Assembly (NCBI GenBank): GCA_016713875.1
Contig: JADJOI010000003.1
Location: 372,001-436,000, forward strand
Direction of reading: 5' to 3'
Origin: Flavobacteriales bacterium
GTDB lineage: Bacteria; Bacteroidota; Bacteroidia; Flavobacteriales_F; PHOS-HE28
Length of the DNA: 64,000 nt
The first letter of the stretch is position 1, and each line of letters opens with the position of its first letter. Shown one piece after another: positions 32,423-42,100 of this stretch. The translations under genes were made by a program, and so were the position numbers. The notes under the pieces were generated by a model, which was given only the letters and a program-made list of their open reading frames with translations, did no database searches and was not told the DNA's origin.

Positions 32423-35400
32423 TCAGCGGATCACCGTGACGTTGCCCTTCTTGAACAGCTCTTGCCCATCGGCGCAGCGCACCCGCAAGTGGTAGACGAA
32501 GACGGCCGGGTCCACCGCCTTGCCGTTGTACGTCGCATCCCAGCCGATGGCCTGGTCCGTGGTCTCGAACACCTTCTCGCCCCAGCGGTCGAAGACCTTG
32601 AACTCCAGGTCGGTGATGAAGCGTCCGCGCACGAACAGCACATCGTTGTTGCCGTCGCCGTTGGGGGTGAGGGCATTGGGCACGAAGATGTCGGGTTCGT
32701 CGCAGTTCAGTTCATATACGGTGACCAGCACGGAGTCCGACTTGGTGCAGATGCCGTCGCTCACCGTCACCACGAACCAGGTGCTGGTCGTCACCACGGC
32801 GGTGGGCGCGGCGATGGCGGGGTTGCTCACCGTGGTGGGCGTCCAGCTGTAGGTGACACCCGAGCCCGGTGTGGCGTTGAGCTGCACCTGCGTACCGGAC
32901 ACCACGATGGGTTGATCGACGGTGGCGTTGACGTCTGCGGCGTTCACCGGGCTCACCTCCACCGTCACCGTGCCCGACCACGAACAGCCGCTCGGCGCGG
33001 TCACCGTGACACTGAAGACGGTGGTCTCCGATGGGGCCACGGTGGCGATGGGGGTGCCCTGGCCGGCCAGGACCTCCGCGGCGGGGCTCCAGGTGATGAC
33101 GGACCCGGGGTCGGCGCCGATCAGCACCAGTTGGGCCTGTTCGTCGGCACAGATCAGCTGGTCCGGGGACAGGGAGATGATCGCCAGCGACACGGTCACC
33201 GTCACACTGTCGGTCACCTGGCAGCCCCCGGCATCGGCCCGTACATGGTAGGTGCCGCCGATCGCCGGTTGCACCAGGGCGGTGCTGTCGGCCGAGGTGG
33301 CGTTCAACATGTCGGTGAACTGGGCGTTGGTGCTCCAGTGCCAGTTGGTCGCCGTGCCGTTGCTGGTGGCCGTGAGCAGGAAGGAGCCGAGCGGGCCGCA
33401 GAGCGTGGTGTCGGGCATGGCCTGCACCAGAGGCGCGGCGTCCACCACCACCACGGTGAAGGAGGTCTGGTCCTCGGCGTTGCAGCTGTTGGGGTCGAAG
33501 GCCGTGAGCGTCACGATGTAGTTCCCCGGGCCTGGGTACAGGTGCGTGGGTTCCACCAGCGTGGAGCTGTCGCCGTCGCCGAACTCCCAGAGATAGGTGG
33601 CCCCGTTGCTGAAGTTGGCGAAGTCCACCGGCGTGTTCGCGCACACCGTGTCGGGGGCATTGCCGGCGGCCACGACCAAGGGGGCGTCGAAGTCGAACTT
33701 GAACACGCCATTGTTGCAGTTCGGGCTGTTGTTCGTCGGGCTCCACGCTCCGGGGTCGGGCTCGATCGGGAAGTCCGAGTTGCCGCCGCAGCCGGCGCAC
33801 ACGCTCTGGTACACGCGCCCGCGGCGGTCGAAGCGGCTCGTTCCGCCGTCCACATGTTCGCTGCTCGCGATCCCACCGAAGTAGGTGGCATAGGTCAGCG
33901 CGCTCATGTCCACCTCGAACACGGCGAGGTAGAAGTCGTTGCCCGTGGTGGTGCCTTGGTAGGCGTCCGGGGTCACCGGCAGCCCTGTGGTGGTCATGGG
34001 CGGGCCGATGCCGATGTTGCTGCCCCAGCCGCTCACGTAGAGCTTGTCGCAGTAGTCGACCAGGAAGGCGGTGGGGCTGATGGACGGTGTGCCGTTCGCC
34101 AGCCCGAAGCGGGAGCCCAGCACCCAGCTCTGGAGGTCGGGGCTCAGCTTGGCGATGAACTGGCCGCCGTTCGGCACGTTGTACGGGGCGTTGAGGATGA
34201 GCTGCCCGACGGGGGCCTGGGTCTGTCCGAACAGGAACACGTTCTGCTGGTCGTCCAGGTCGGCGAAGTAGGCCTGATCGTAAGCGTTGGAACCGTAGAA
34301 GGTGCAGGCCTGCACGGTCGATCCATCCGCGGACAAGCGGGCGGCGAAGGCATCTGCAAGGCCACCCTGGTAGCTGCCTTGGTAGGCGTTCGAGGTCACC
34401 GGAAGGTCGGTGCTGTTCGTGCCCCCGCAGATCAACAGGTCGCCGTTGGCGAACAGTTCACCGCCGAAGACGGCGTCCGCGTTCCCTCCGCCCAGGAAGG
34501 TGCTCCACACCAAAGAGCCAAGGTCGGAGGTCAGCTTAGTGATCACACCATCATGGGTGCCCGCTCCGAACCCGGTCTGCGCAGCGTTCGGGCTCACGGG
34601 ATAGTCGCTGGACTGGGTGCAGCTCATCACGATCACGCGGCCCGCATCGTCCAACAGGATCTCGCCGCGCATCTCGTCGGCGTAGTTGAACTTCAGCGCC
34701 GGAGCGCTGTTGTGACCGTCGTTCTGCGTACCGCCGAGGAAGGTGGCGGCGAGCAACTGGCTGCCATCTGCGCTCAAGCGCGCGACCAGCATGTCGCTGC
34801 CGCTCGGGTAGCTCACCCCGATGCCTTGTGGGGTGTACGTGGAGCCTCCGGCGAAGGTGGGCTGGAAGGCCCCGGTGCTCACCGGATGGTCCGGCGAACC
34901 TGTAGTGCCCAGGATGAAGACCTCATCGTTGGCGTTCACGATCAGGCTGTGCGGGAGGTCATCACCCTGTCCGCCCAGCATGGTGCTCCACACCAGGAAG
35001 GTGCCGGAGGTGTCGTACTTCGTGATCGCCATGTCCGTACCCACGATGGTGCCCTGCCCGTCGCCGCCGTTCCAGGTGGTCTGGTAGGCGCCGATGGTGG
35101 TGGGGTAGCCGCTGCCGAAGCTGGAACTTCCACTGTACAGGAAGCCCAGGTCGTCGAAAGTGGCCGTGTAGCCGAAGTTGTCCGTGGTGGCGCCCGAATA
35201 GGTGCTGAACTCCAGCGTGGGGTCGATGATCAGCTCATGCCGCGGGTCGTAGGGGCCAAGGGCATAGCCGATGCGGCCGTTCTTCAGGCGGTAGCCACAG
35301 CTTACAGGCACCTGCCGGCCGGCGATCACCTGGTAGGCCAGCGGGATGCGCTCCACCACGGGTCCGAGGGCGGTGCCGATCACCAGTTGTCCGTCCTGGA

Positions 35401-35953
35401 TGCGCAGGCCATCAGCCCCTTCATAGCGAAGGTGCAGGCCGGCCGGGTCGGCGCCGGGCGCCAGGTGCAGATCGTACTTCAAGCCATTGGAGGTGGTGGT
35501 CAGCTGCAGGGCGATCCCCGGAGCGATGGCGCTCCATTCCACGGTGGAGAACGAGCGGGCGTTGCTTCCCCAGCGCGCGGGATCGTTGCCCAGGAAGAAG
35601 TGGTGGAGCCCCGGCTGCTGCTCGTGGCCTTTGGTGCGCGGGCTGGTCGTGGCGTCGGCGAAGTGCAGACGCAGAACGTGGTGGGGGATCACGGGGCGGC
35701 GGTCGCTCACCGGCGCTCCGCCCTCATGGGCGTGGGCCGCGTGCACCTCGCGCGCATCGAACCGGTCGATGAGCAGGGCGTTCCGTTCGCACCAGACGGT
35801 GGCTCCGGGCACATCCGCCTTGAAGTGGACGGCCTCCGGCCATTGCCCCTTGTTCTCCACGAACCGGACGCGTTCCTGCGGAAGCATCCGATGGGACGTG
35901 AGCGCGAGCACGCTGAGCGCCAGCGCCCTGGTCCAGGGAAAAGGTGAAGGCAT
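32423..35953 (-). CDS. Large T9SS type B surface protein with DUF7948, SBBP and PKD domains
   Basis: 1176 aa. Residues of about 25-235 match the DUF7948 type (VRFVENKGQWPEAVHFKADV, later LKYDLHLAPGADPAGLHLRY); then SBBP-type propeller repeats (FSTYSGATTDNFGYTATFDD, MLVARLSADGSQLLAATFLG and relatives) to about 640; a PKD domain at about 764-840 (YLWEFGDGDSSTLVEPTHLY); Ig-like segments; and the type B gliding/sorting domain at about 1085-1176 (FVPNALTPNGDGNNDVLFVR, KVFDRWGEKVFETTD). First gene of the first module. A TACTTTCG element ends only 4 nt before the ATG. Probable surface adhesin or motility protein exported by T9SS. Confidence 0.9.
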   Translation of the reverse strand: MPSPFPWTRALALSVLALTSHRMLPQERVRFVENKGQWPEAVHFKADVPGATVWCERNALLIDRFDAREVHAAHAHEGGAPVSDRRPVIPHHVLRLHFADATTSPRTKGHEQQPGLHHFFLGNDPARWGSNARSFSTVEWSAIAPGIALQLTTTSNGLKYDLHLAPGADPAGLHLRYEGADGLRIQDGQLVIGTALGPVVERIPLAYQVIAGRQVPVSCGYRLKNGRIGYALGPYDPRHELIIDPTLEFSTYSGATTDNFGYTATFDDLGFLYSGSSSFGSGYPTTIGAYQTTWNGGDGQGTIVGTDMAITKYDTSGTFLVWSTMLGGQGDDLPHSLIVNANDEVFILGTTGSPDHPVSTGAFQPTFAGGSTYTPQGIGVSYPSGSDMLVARLSADGSQLLAATFLGGTQNDGHNSAPALKFNYADEMRGEILLDDAGRVIVMSCTQSSDYPVSPNAAQTGFGAGTHDGVITKLTSDLGSLVWSTFLGGGNADAVFGGELFANGDLLICGGTNSTDLPVTSNAYQGSYQGGLADAFAARLSADGSTVQACTFYGSNAYDQAYFADLDDQQNVFLFGQTQAPVGQLILNAPYNVPNGGQFIAKLSPDLQSWVLGSRFGLANGTPSISPTAFLVDYCDKLYVSGWGSNIGIGPPMTTTGLPVTPDAYQGTTTGNDFYLAVFEVDMSALTYATYFGGIASSEHVDGGTSRFDRRGRVYQSVCAGCGGNSDFPIEPDPGAWSPTNNSPNCNNGVFKFDFDAPLVVAAGNAPDTVCANTPVDFANFSNGATYLWEFGDGDSSTLVEPTHLYPGPGNYIVTLTAFDPNSCNAEDQTSFTVVVVDAAPLVQAMPDTTLCGPLGSFLLTATSNGTATNWHWSTNAQFTDMLNATSADSTALVQPAIGGTYHVRADAGGCQVTDSVTVTVSLAIISLSPDQLICADEQAQLVLIGADPGSVITWSPAAEVLAGQGTPIATVAPSETTVFSVTVTAPSGCSWSGTVTVEVSPVNAADVNATVDQPIVVSGTQVQLNATPGSGVTYSWTPTTVSNPAIAAPTAVVTTSTWFVVTVSDGICTKSDSVLVTVYELNCDEPDIFVPNALTPNGDGNNDVLFVRGRFITDLEFKVFDRWGEKVFETTDQAIGWDATYNGKAVDPAVFVYHLRVRCADGQELFKKGNVTVIR

Positions 35954-35957
35954 CGAG

Positions 35958-35965
35958 CGAAAGTA
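35958..35965 (-). promoter_or_regulatory. Promoter -7 element for the first type B module
   Basis: Minus-strand TACTTTCG ends 4 nt upstream of the ATG at 35953; the message would start at or next to the start codon. Confidence 0.5.
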
Positions 35966-35971
35966 GCGATA

Positions 35972-35987
35972 GCAGGACGTGTCCTGC
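35972..35987. promoter_or_regulatory. Short palindrome over the -33 region
   Basis: GCAGGAC-GT-GTCCTGC (35972-35987), 7-bp arms around 2 nt, lies just upstream of the promoter above and 22 bp after the stop of the OmpA-family gene. It could be an operator or a weak terminator; no T-run follows. Confidence 0.35.
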
Positions 35988-36009
35988 CCGCTCGATGTTG
36001 CTCGGAGGC

Positions 36010-38199
36010 CTACTTGGTGATGCGGGCCTGGTCCTCCTGGGGGACGTTCAGGCGGAACTCCACGCGGCGGTTCTTGGCGCGTCCGGCCTCGCTGATATTG
36101 GAGGCAATGGGCCGGGCCTCGCCATGGCCGAGGGGCACGAGGCGGTCGGCAGCGATGCCCTGCCGGGTGAAGTGCTCCAACAGCGCTTGGGCCCGCTTGT
36201 CGCTCAACTCGCGGTTGTAGGCGTCGCGGCCGCGGTCATCCGTGTGCGCCTCGATCACCAGGGTCACACGCGGATGCTTGTTCAGCAGCTCGGTGATCTT
36301 GGCGAGCGAGGGCTCGAACCCTGGGTCGTAGTTGGCCGAGTTGGTGGCGAAGTACACGGTCGAGGCCCGCACCACGGTGTTGTTCAGGTCCTCTGCGGCC
36401 ACCAGGCCCAGCATGCTCAGGTCGACCACTTTGTCCACATTGAGGGCCATCACCTCGGCATCCAGGAAGGTGAGTTGCTTCACCTTCTGGTAGAGGTCGT
36501 ACACCTCGGCCAGTGTCTTGGCCTCACCCACTGAGTAGGTGTAGACCCCACGTGCGGGGTCGAATCGTTCGATCACGGGATAGTGCTTGCGGATCTCGGT
36601 GAACATCGGGTCGTCGAGGGAACGACGCTCCTTGCTGGCGAACAGTTCCACGGAGAAGCGGACGTCCACGCCCTCCTTCACTGCCAGCTGGAATTGATCG
36701 AACGGAAGCGCTTGGTAGTTGAATTCACGCGTCACGCCCTTGGCATCCTTGTAGCTTGCCAGCACGGGTTCATCCTCGGTATCCACGAACCGCTGGATCA
36801 CAGCGATGGGTTTGGTGACACATCGGCTCATCAGCCGCCCGGTGGCGCGCTCCGTGCCCAGGATGTCGAGCTGCACCAGCTGATCGCCGACCGCGCCGAA
36901 CCGATGCTGGGCCAGTGGACCTGAGACCTCCTTCCCGTCCGGGAAGCGCCAGCGTACGTCCTCGACCACCCATTCGGGCAGGTAGGTATGACGGGCATCC
37001 AGCAGCACCGGCCTATCGGTCCTGGCGGAATCCAGCGCGGTGATGTAAGGTTGGTGCACCTCATCGATGATCAGCTGCCGCTTGGCTGCGGTGAAGAAGA
37101 CGGAGTTCGAAGTGGTATCGACCAGGTCCCGATGAACGATGTAGATACCCGGACGGGCATAGCAATGCTCGGCCACATCGCCCATGATCCGTGTGCCATC
37201 GCCCAGATCCCAGGCGTAGCGCAGCGGAAGGCCCTGCACTTCGGGGTCCACCGGCTCGCTGAACTGGTAGCAGAAATTGTTGGTCTCCTGCGGGCGGCAG
37301 TCCGCGAAGCGGGGCACCGTGCGCATGAACAGGAAGATCTCGTCACCCCCGTTGCGGTCGCTGCTGAAAGCCCCGGATACGTCCGTGGCGAAGCTCGTGT
37401 ACCCCAGGTCGTTGGCCGCCGAGTTCACAGGCTCCGGCAGGTGAACGGGGCGGTCCCAGCCCTTGCCGCTGGGCTCAGCGGAAAGGATGTCCAAACGACC
37501 AGGACCACCTTCCCGGTCACTGCTGAAATAGAGTCGGCCGCTGGCATGGAGGAAGGGAAACACTTCGTTCTCCGGACCGTTGATGGTGGGCCCCAGATTC
37601 AATGGCAGGCTCCAAGACCCATCCTCGCGCTCGCACTCGTAGAGGTCCATCCCGCCTTGTCCGCCTGTCAGGTCCGCCGCGAAGATCAACCGCTTGCCGT
37701 CAGCGCTAAGGGTGGGGTGCATGATCCGGTGCTCGAGGTTGTTGAACGGGAACGGTTCAGGGGTCGTCCATCCGTCGCCTTCCGCACGGGCGAAGAACAG
37801 GCCGATGCCACCACTGGCCCGCTTCAGCTCCCTGAGCGTGCCGGGGGTGTCCAGGTTCCGCGTGAAACAGATGGTCCGCCCATCAGCGGTGAAGCTAGCC
37901 GGACCGTCGTTGAGGATCGTGTTGAGCGCGGGGCCCATGGACGCGGTCGGCACCGTGCCGGTGGCCGAATAGGGCACGGAGAACAGGTCCGCGAGCGGCT
38001 TCTCGCTCTCGGCCTGCTGGATGCGGACGGCCTGGTCGCCTTCGCGCAGGGTGCAGAACACCAGGGTGCTGTCCCGAAGGGCCGGGGCGTAGTCCTCCCC
38101 CTGCGGCCGGATCTGCGCCGGGCGCACCTCATAGGTCCATTGGGCGGCCACGGAGGTGGCGCACACCAAAGCGCAGAGGACGGTGGATGTACGGGCCAT
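36010..38199 (-). CDS. OmpA-family protein with PD40 propeller and PKD domain (PorE-like)
   Basis: 729 aa with a signal peptide ending near ATSVAAQ. PD40 propeller repeats lie at about 90-330 (LYECEREDGSWSLPLNLGPT, RLYFSSDREGGPGRLDILSA), a PKD-like domain at about 350-425 (RYAWDLGDGTRIMG) and a complete OmpA peptidoglycan-binding domain at about 613-725 (VYFATNSANYDPGFEPSLAK, VIEAHTDDRGRDAYNRELSD, RAKNRRVEFRLN). It anchors its outer-membrane partner to peptidoglycan. It is the last gene of the second surface module; its ATG overlaps the PorP/SprF stop by one base. Parallel in position to the 740-aa protein of the first module, but with a standard OmpA end. Confidence 0.9.
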   Translation of the reverse strand: MARTSTVLCALVCATSVAAQWTYEVRPAQIRPQGEDYAPALRDSTLVFCTLREGDQAVRIQQAESEKPLADLFSVPYSATGTVPTASMGPALNTILNDGPASFTADGRTICFTRNLDTPGTLRELKRASGGIGLFFARAEGDGWTTPEPFPFNNLEHRIMHPTLSADGKRLIFAADLTGGQGGMDLYECEREDGSWSLPLNLGPTINGPENEVFPFLHASGRLYFSSDREGGPGRLDILSAEPSGKGWDRPVHLPEPVNSAANDLGYTSFATDVSGAFSSDRNGGDEIFLFMRTVPRFADCRPQETNNFCYQFSEPVDPEVQGLPLRYAWDLGDGTRIMGDVAEHCYARPGIYIVHRDLVDTTSNSVFFTAAKRQLIIDEVHQPYITALDSARTDRPVLLDARHTYLPEWVVEDVRWRFPDGKEVSGPLAQHRFGAVGDQLVQLDILGTERATGRLMSRCVTKPIAVIQRFVDTEDEPVLASYKDAKGVTREFNYQALPFDQFQLAVKEGVDVRFSVELFASKERRSLDDPMFTEIRKHYPVIERFDPARGVYTYSVGEAKTLAEVYDLYQKVKQLTFLDAEVMALNVDKVVDLSMLGLVAAEDLNNTVVRASTVYFATNSANYDPGFEPSLAKITELLNKHPRVTLVIEAHTDDRGRDAYNRELSDKRAQALLEHFTRQGIAADRLVPLGHGEARPIASNISEAGRAKNRRVEFRLNVPQEDQARITK

Positions 38200-39114
38200 C
38201 AGAAATAGCGCGGGTCTTTTACGCGGATCCTGTATCCGAGTTCGTATTGGAGCATTATTTCATGTGTGCCGCTGTGGTACGGTGTGATGGCCGATAGCCC
38301 CAGGTCGTAGCTGTAGCCGATCCGCCATTGTTGCGTGGGCATCACCTCGAACATGCCGACCAGGGCGTCCTGCGTCCGGTACGACAGGCCCGCCGTGAAA
38401 CGGTCCTTGAAGAACACGTTCATGTTCAGGTCGGCCTGCACGTTCGAGCTGGACTGGTACCGGATGAGGGTGCTGGGTTTCAGTTTAAGGTCGTTGGAGA
38501 CCTTCCACACGTACCCGCCGGTGATCATGGGCTGCAGTTGGCGCAGGTCGGCCGAGGCCACCCAGCGACCGTTCGCCGCATCGAACCTCCGGCCCAGCAG
38601 AAAGGGGACCGAGGCTCCCATGAAGAAGGTCTTCTTGTAGTAGAACACGCCGCCGCTGAAGGTGGGCCTGAACGAGCCCCGGGTGTCCGCGGCATAGACG
38701 GCGTCCTGCCGGTCCTGGAGGGCCACCTCCGTCCATCGCGCCTGGGCGAAGATGGCGCCCGCCCCAAGGCCGAACGAAAGCCGGCCCTTGCGGAACTTCA
38801 CGCGGTACGAGTAGTTGGTGGTCAGTCCCGTCTCGCGGCTCACCCCGATGCGGTCCGAGTAGAGCATGGCCCCCCAGGCCGAGCTTCCGGCCTTTGAGGG
38901 GAGAGTGCACGCTGAGGACCTGGGTCACCGGTGCACCTTCCATGCCCACCCATTGATGTCGGTAGGTGAGGTTCGCTGCGAACGCGTCGCGGCTTCCCGC
39001 GTAGGCCGGGTTGATCAGCAGGCCATTGAAGAGGTACTGACTCGTGATGGGCGTATGCTGCGCGTGGGCGGCAAGGCTCAGGGCGAGGCACAGCAGCAGG
39101 ATGGAATGACGCAT
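38199..39114 (-). pseudogene. PorP/SprF-family gene interrupted by a frameshift
   Basis: The N-terminal part starts at 39114 with a signal peptide ending AAHAQ and then YLFNGLLINPAYAGSRDAFA, the PorP/SprF hallmark, through LSVHSPLKGRKLGLGG. The matching continuation MLYSDRIGVSRETGLTTNYS is in another frame from 38867 to the stop at 38199. The total of 916 bp is one more than a multiple of three. The break falls in a run of six C (38870-38875) next to GG; removing one base restores a 304-aa protein of normal length. This could be a base-calling or assembly error, a real inactivation, or phase variation in a short homopolymer. The gene lies between the giant type B gene and the OmpA-family gene, as expected for the module. 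Confidence 0.8.
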
Positions 39115-39119
39115 GCTCC

Positions 39120-42100
39120 TTACCGCTTGATGATCAAGTAGCCGTTGTACGTGCGTTCCTCATCCAGGTTCAGGACGAAGAAGTAGGTGTCGTCGATGAG
39201 CGGGATCCCGTTGCCACCGCGACCGTCCCAGCTGTTGTCGTAGCCGCGCTGGGCGAACACGGGCCGACCCCAGCGGTCGAAGACCTTCAGCTCGTTGGTC
39301 GGGAAGGCCTCGATGCCGGTGACCTCGAACGTGTCGTTCACGCCATCGCCGTTGGGCGAGAATCCCTGTGGCACGAACACGTCCAGGACGGTGACCTGCA
39401 CGGTGTCGCTCGAAGTGGCGCATCCGGAGATGGAGGCGGTGAGGACAAAGGCGTTGGTGCCCAGAGCCAGGCCGAGCACATCGGTCGTCGTCCCATCGGG
39501 CGTGGCCAGATGCCCCTCGCCGGCGATGCGTGTCCACAGCACCTCGGCACCGGGTTCGGCCTGTCCGGACAGGGTGGTGTTGGTCACCATGGCCAGTTCC
39601 TGGTCCTCACCGGCGTTCACGAACAGGGCGGTGCCGGGTTCGTGGAACACCACGGTCACCGAGTCGATGGCGACACAAGGCGCCTGGCCCACGGTCCACA
39701 GGAAAGTGTATGTGCCGGGCGACGGTACGGCCACGTTCGCGTTCGGGGCGGTGGGGTCGTCGAACGTGCAGCCCATCGGCGCGCTCCAGGTGCCGCCCGC
39801 CTGGAGGACCAGGGCCTCAAGCTGCACCATCGTGCCGCAGACGGTGGTGTCTGCGCCTGCATCGGCCAGGGGGCCGGGCGTCACCAGCAAGAGCTGCTCC
39901 AGCTCGGCCGTACAGCTGCCGTTGAGCACGGCATAGGTCACGGCGAAGGTGCCGGGTCCCACGCCGGGGTCGAAGCCCGAGCCGGTGACCCCGGTGCCGG
40001 TCCAGGATCCACCGGCCGTGCCGGTGACAAGGGCGGCGAGGTCCACGGGGCCTTGCTGCACGCAGATGCTGCCGGGCTGCGTCCACTGTGGGTCGGGCAA
40101 GGTGTCGATGGACAGGGTGTCGGCGCTCACCGCCGGGCATGTGCCGGGGATGCTGTGCGTGATGAGGTAGGTGCCCGGAGCACTGTTGCCGATGTCGATG
40201 GACCCGGTGGACGGATCGAGGGCGAGACCAGCGGTGCTTTGGAAGGTGCCCGCCGTATCCGCCACCCACGGGGTCACGGTCCCGGTGTTCTCACAGTAGG
40301 CGGAAGCGGCATAGGCGAAGGAGGCGTCCACCACCAGGTGAGAACCGATGCAATTGCAGTTCGCGTCCCAGGTGTCATTGAGGGTGCAACCATCCCCATC
40401 ATCGCAGGCCGTACCCGGCATGGCTGAGCCGTTGAGCACGCCGAGGCAGTCGGTGCAGGTGGTGTTCCAGAGCGGGTCGGAGGGGCCGTTCGCATAGCAC
40501 ACACCGCAGGCATCCTGCTGTGCACTGCCGCCCGGCACGCCGAGGCAGTCGAGCAGCTGACCCACGCAGGTGCAGTTGGCATCCCAGGTGTCGTTGCCGG
40601 TGTTCGCGTTGCCGTCATCACAAGGGGTGCCGGGCAGGGCGGTGCCGTTGGGGACGCCCAGGCAGTCGAGCATCACCGGCGTGCCGACGCAGGCGCAGTT
40701 GGCGTCCCAGGTGTCGTTGTTGGTGTTGGCGTTGCCGTCGTTGCAGGCAGTGCCCGGGAGGGCGCTGCCGCCCGGCACGCCGAGGCAGTCGATCAGCTGA
40801 CCCACGCAGGTGCAGTTGGCATCCCAGGTGTCGTTGCCGGTGTTCGCGTTGCCGTCATCACAAGGGGTGCCGGGCAGGGCGGTGCCGTTGGGGACGCCCA
40901 GGCAGTCGAGCATCACCGGCGTGCCGACGCAGGCGCAGTTGGCGTCCCAGGTGTCGTTGTTGGTGTTGGCGTTGCCGTCGTTGCAGGCAGTGCCCGGGAG
41001 GGCGCTGCCGCCCGGCACGCCGAGGCAGTCGATCAGCTGACCCACGCAGGTGCAGTTGGCATCCCAGGTGTCGTTGCCCGTGTTCGCGTTGCCGTCGTTG
41101 CAGGCAGTGCCCGGCAGGGCGCTGCCGCCCGGCACGCCGAGGCAGTCGATCAGCTGACCAACGCAGGTGCAGTTGGCATCCCAGGTGTCGTTGGTGGTGT
41201 TGGCATTGCCGTCATTGCACGCCGTGCCCGGCAGGGCGCTGCCGCCCGGCACACCGAGGCAGTCGAGCAGCTGACCGATACAGGTGCAGCCGGGGCTCCA
41301 TGTATCGTTGCCCGTGTTGGCGTTGCCATCATCGCAGGGTGTGCCTGGTAGGTTCGGTCCACCGAGAATGCTGAGGCAATCGGCGGGTTGACCGACACAG
41401 GTACAATTGGCATCATACGAGTCACTGATCGTATTGCTGTCACCATCATCACAGGCGGTGCCCGGCAGGGCGGTGCCGTTGGGGACGCCCAGGCAGTCGA
41501 GCATCACCGGCGTGCCGACGCAGGCGCAGTTGGCATCCCAGGTGTCGTTGCCCGTGTTCGCGTTGCCGTCGTTGCAGGCAGTGCCCGGGAGGGCGCTGCC
41601 GCCCGGCACGCCGAGGCAGTCGATCAGCTGACCCGCACAAACGCAGTTGGCATCCCAGGTGTCGTTGCCCGTGTTGGCGTCGCCGTCGTTGCAGGCAGTG
41701 CCCGGGAGGGCGCTGCCGCCCGGCACGCCGAGGCAGTCGATCAGCTGACCAACGCAGGTGCAGTTGGCATCCCAGGTGTCGTTGGTGGTGTTGGCCAGGC
41801 CGTCGTTGCAGGCGGTGCCCGGCAGGGCGCTGCCGCCCGGCACACCGAGGCAGTCGAGCAGCTGACCGATACAGGTGCAGCCGGGGCTCCATGTATCGTT
41901 GCCCGTGTTGGCGTTGCCATCATCGCAGGGTGTGCCTGGTAGGTTCGGTCCACCGAGAATGCTGAGGCAATCGGCGGGTTGACCGACACAGGTACAATTG
42001 GCATCATACGAGTCACTGATCGTATTGCTGTCACCATCATCGCAGGCGGTGCCGGGAAGGGCGGTGCCGTTGGGGACGCCCAAGCAGTCGAGCGTCACCG

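Noticed and set aside
32336..35947. 1203-codon plus-strand frame opposite the first type B gene
   Set aside because: Antisense of a gene with unmistakable DUF7948, PKD and sorting domains; GC-rich coding produces such shadow frames.
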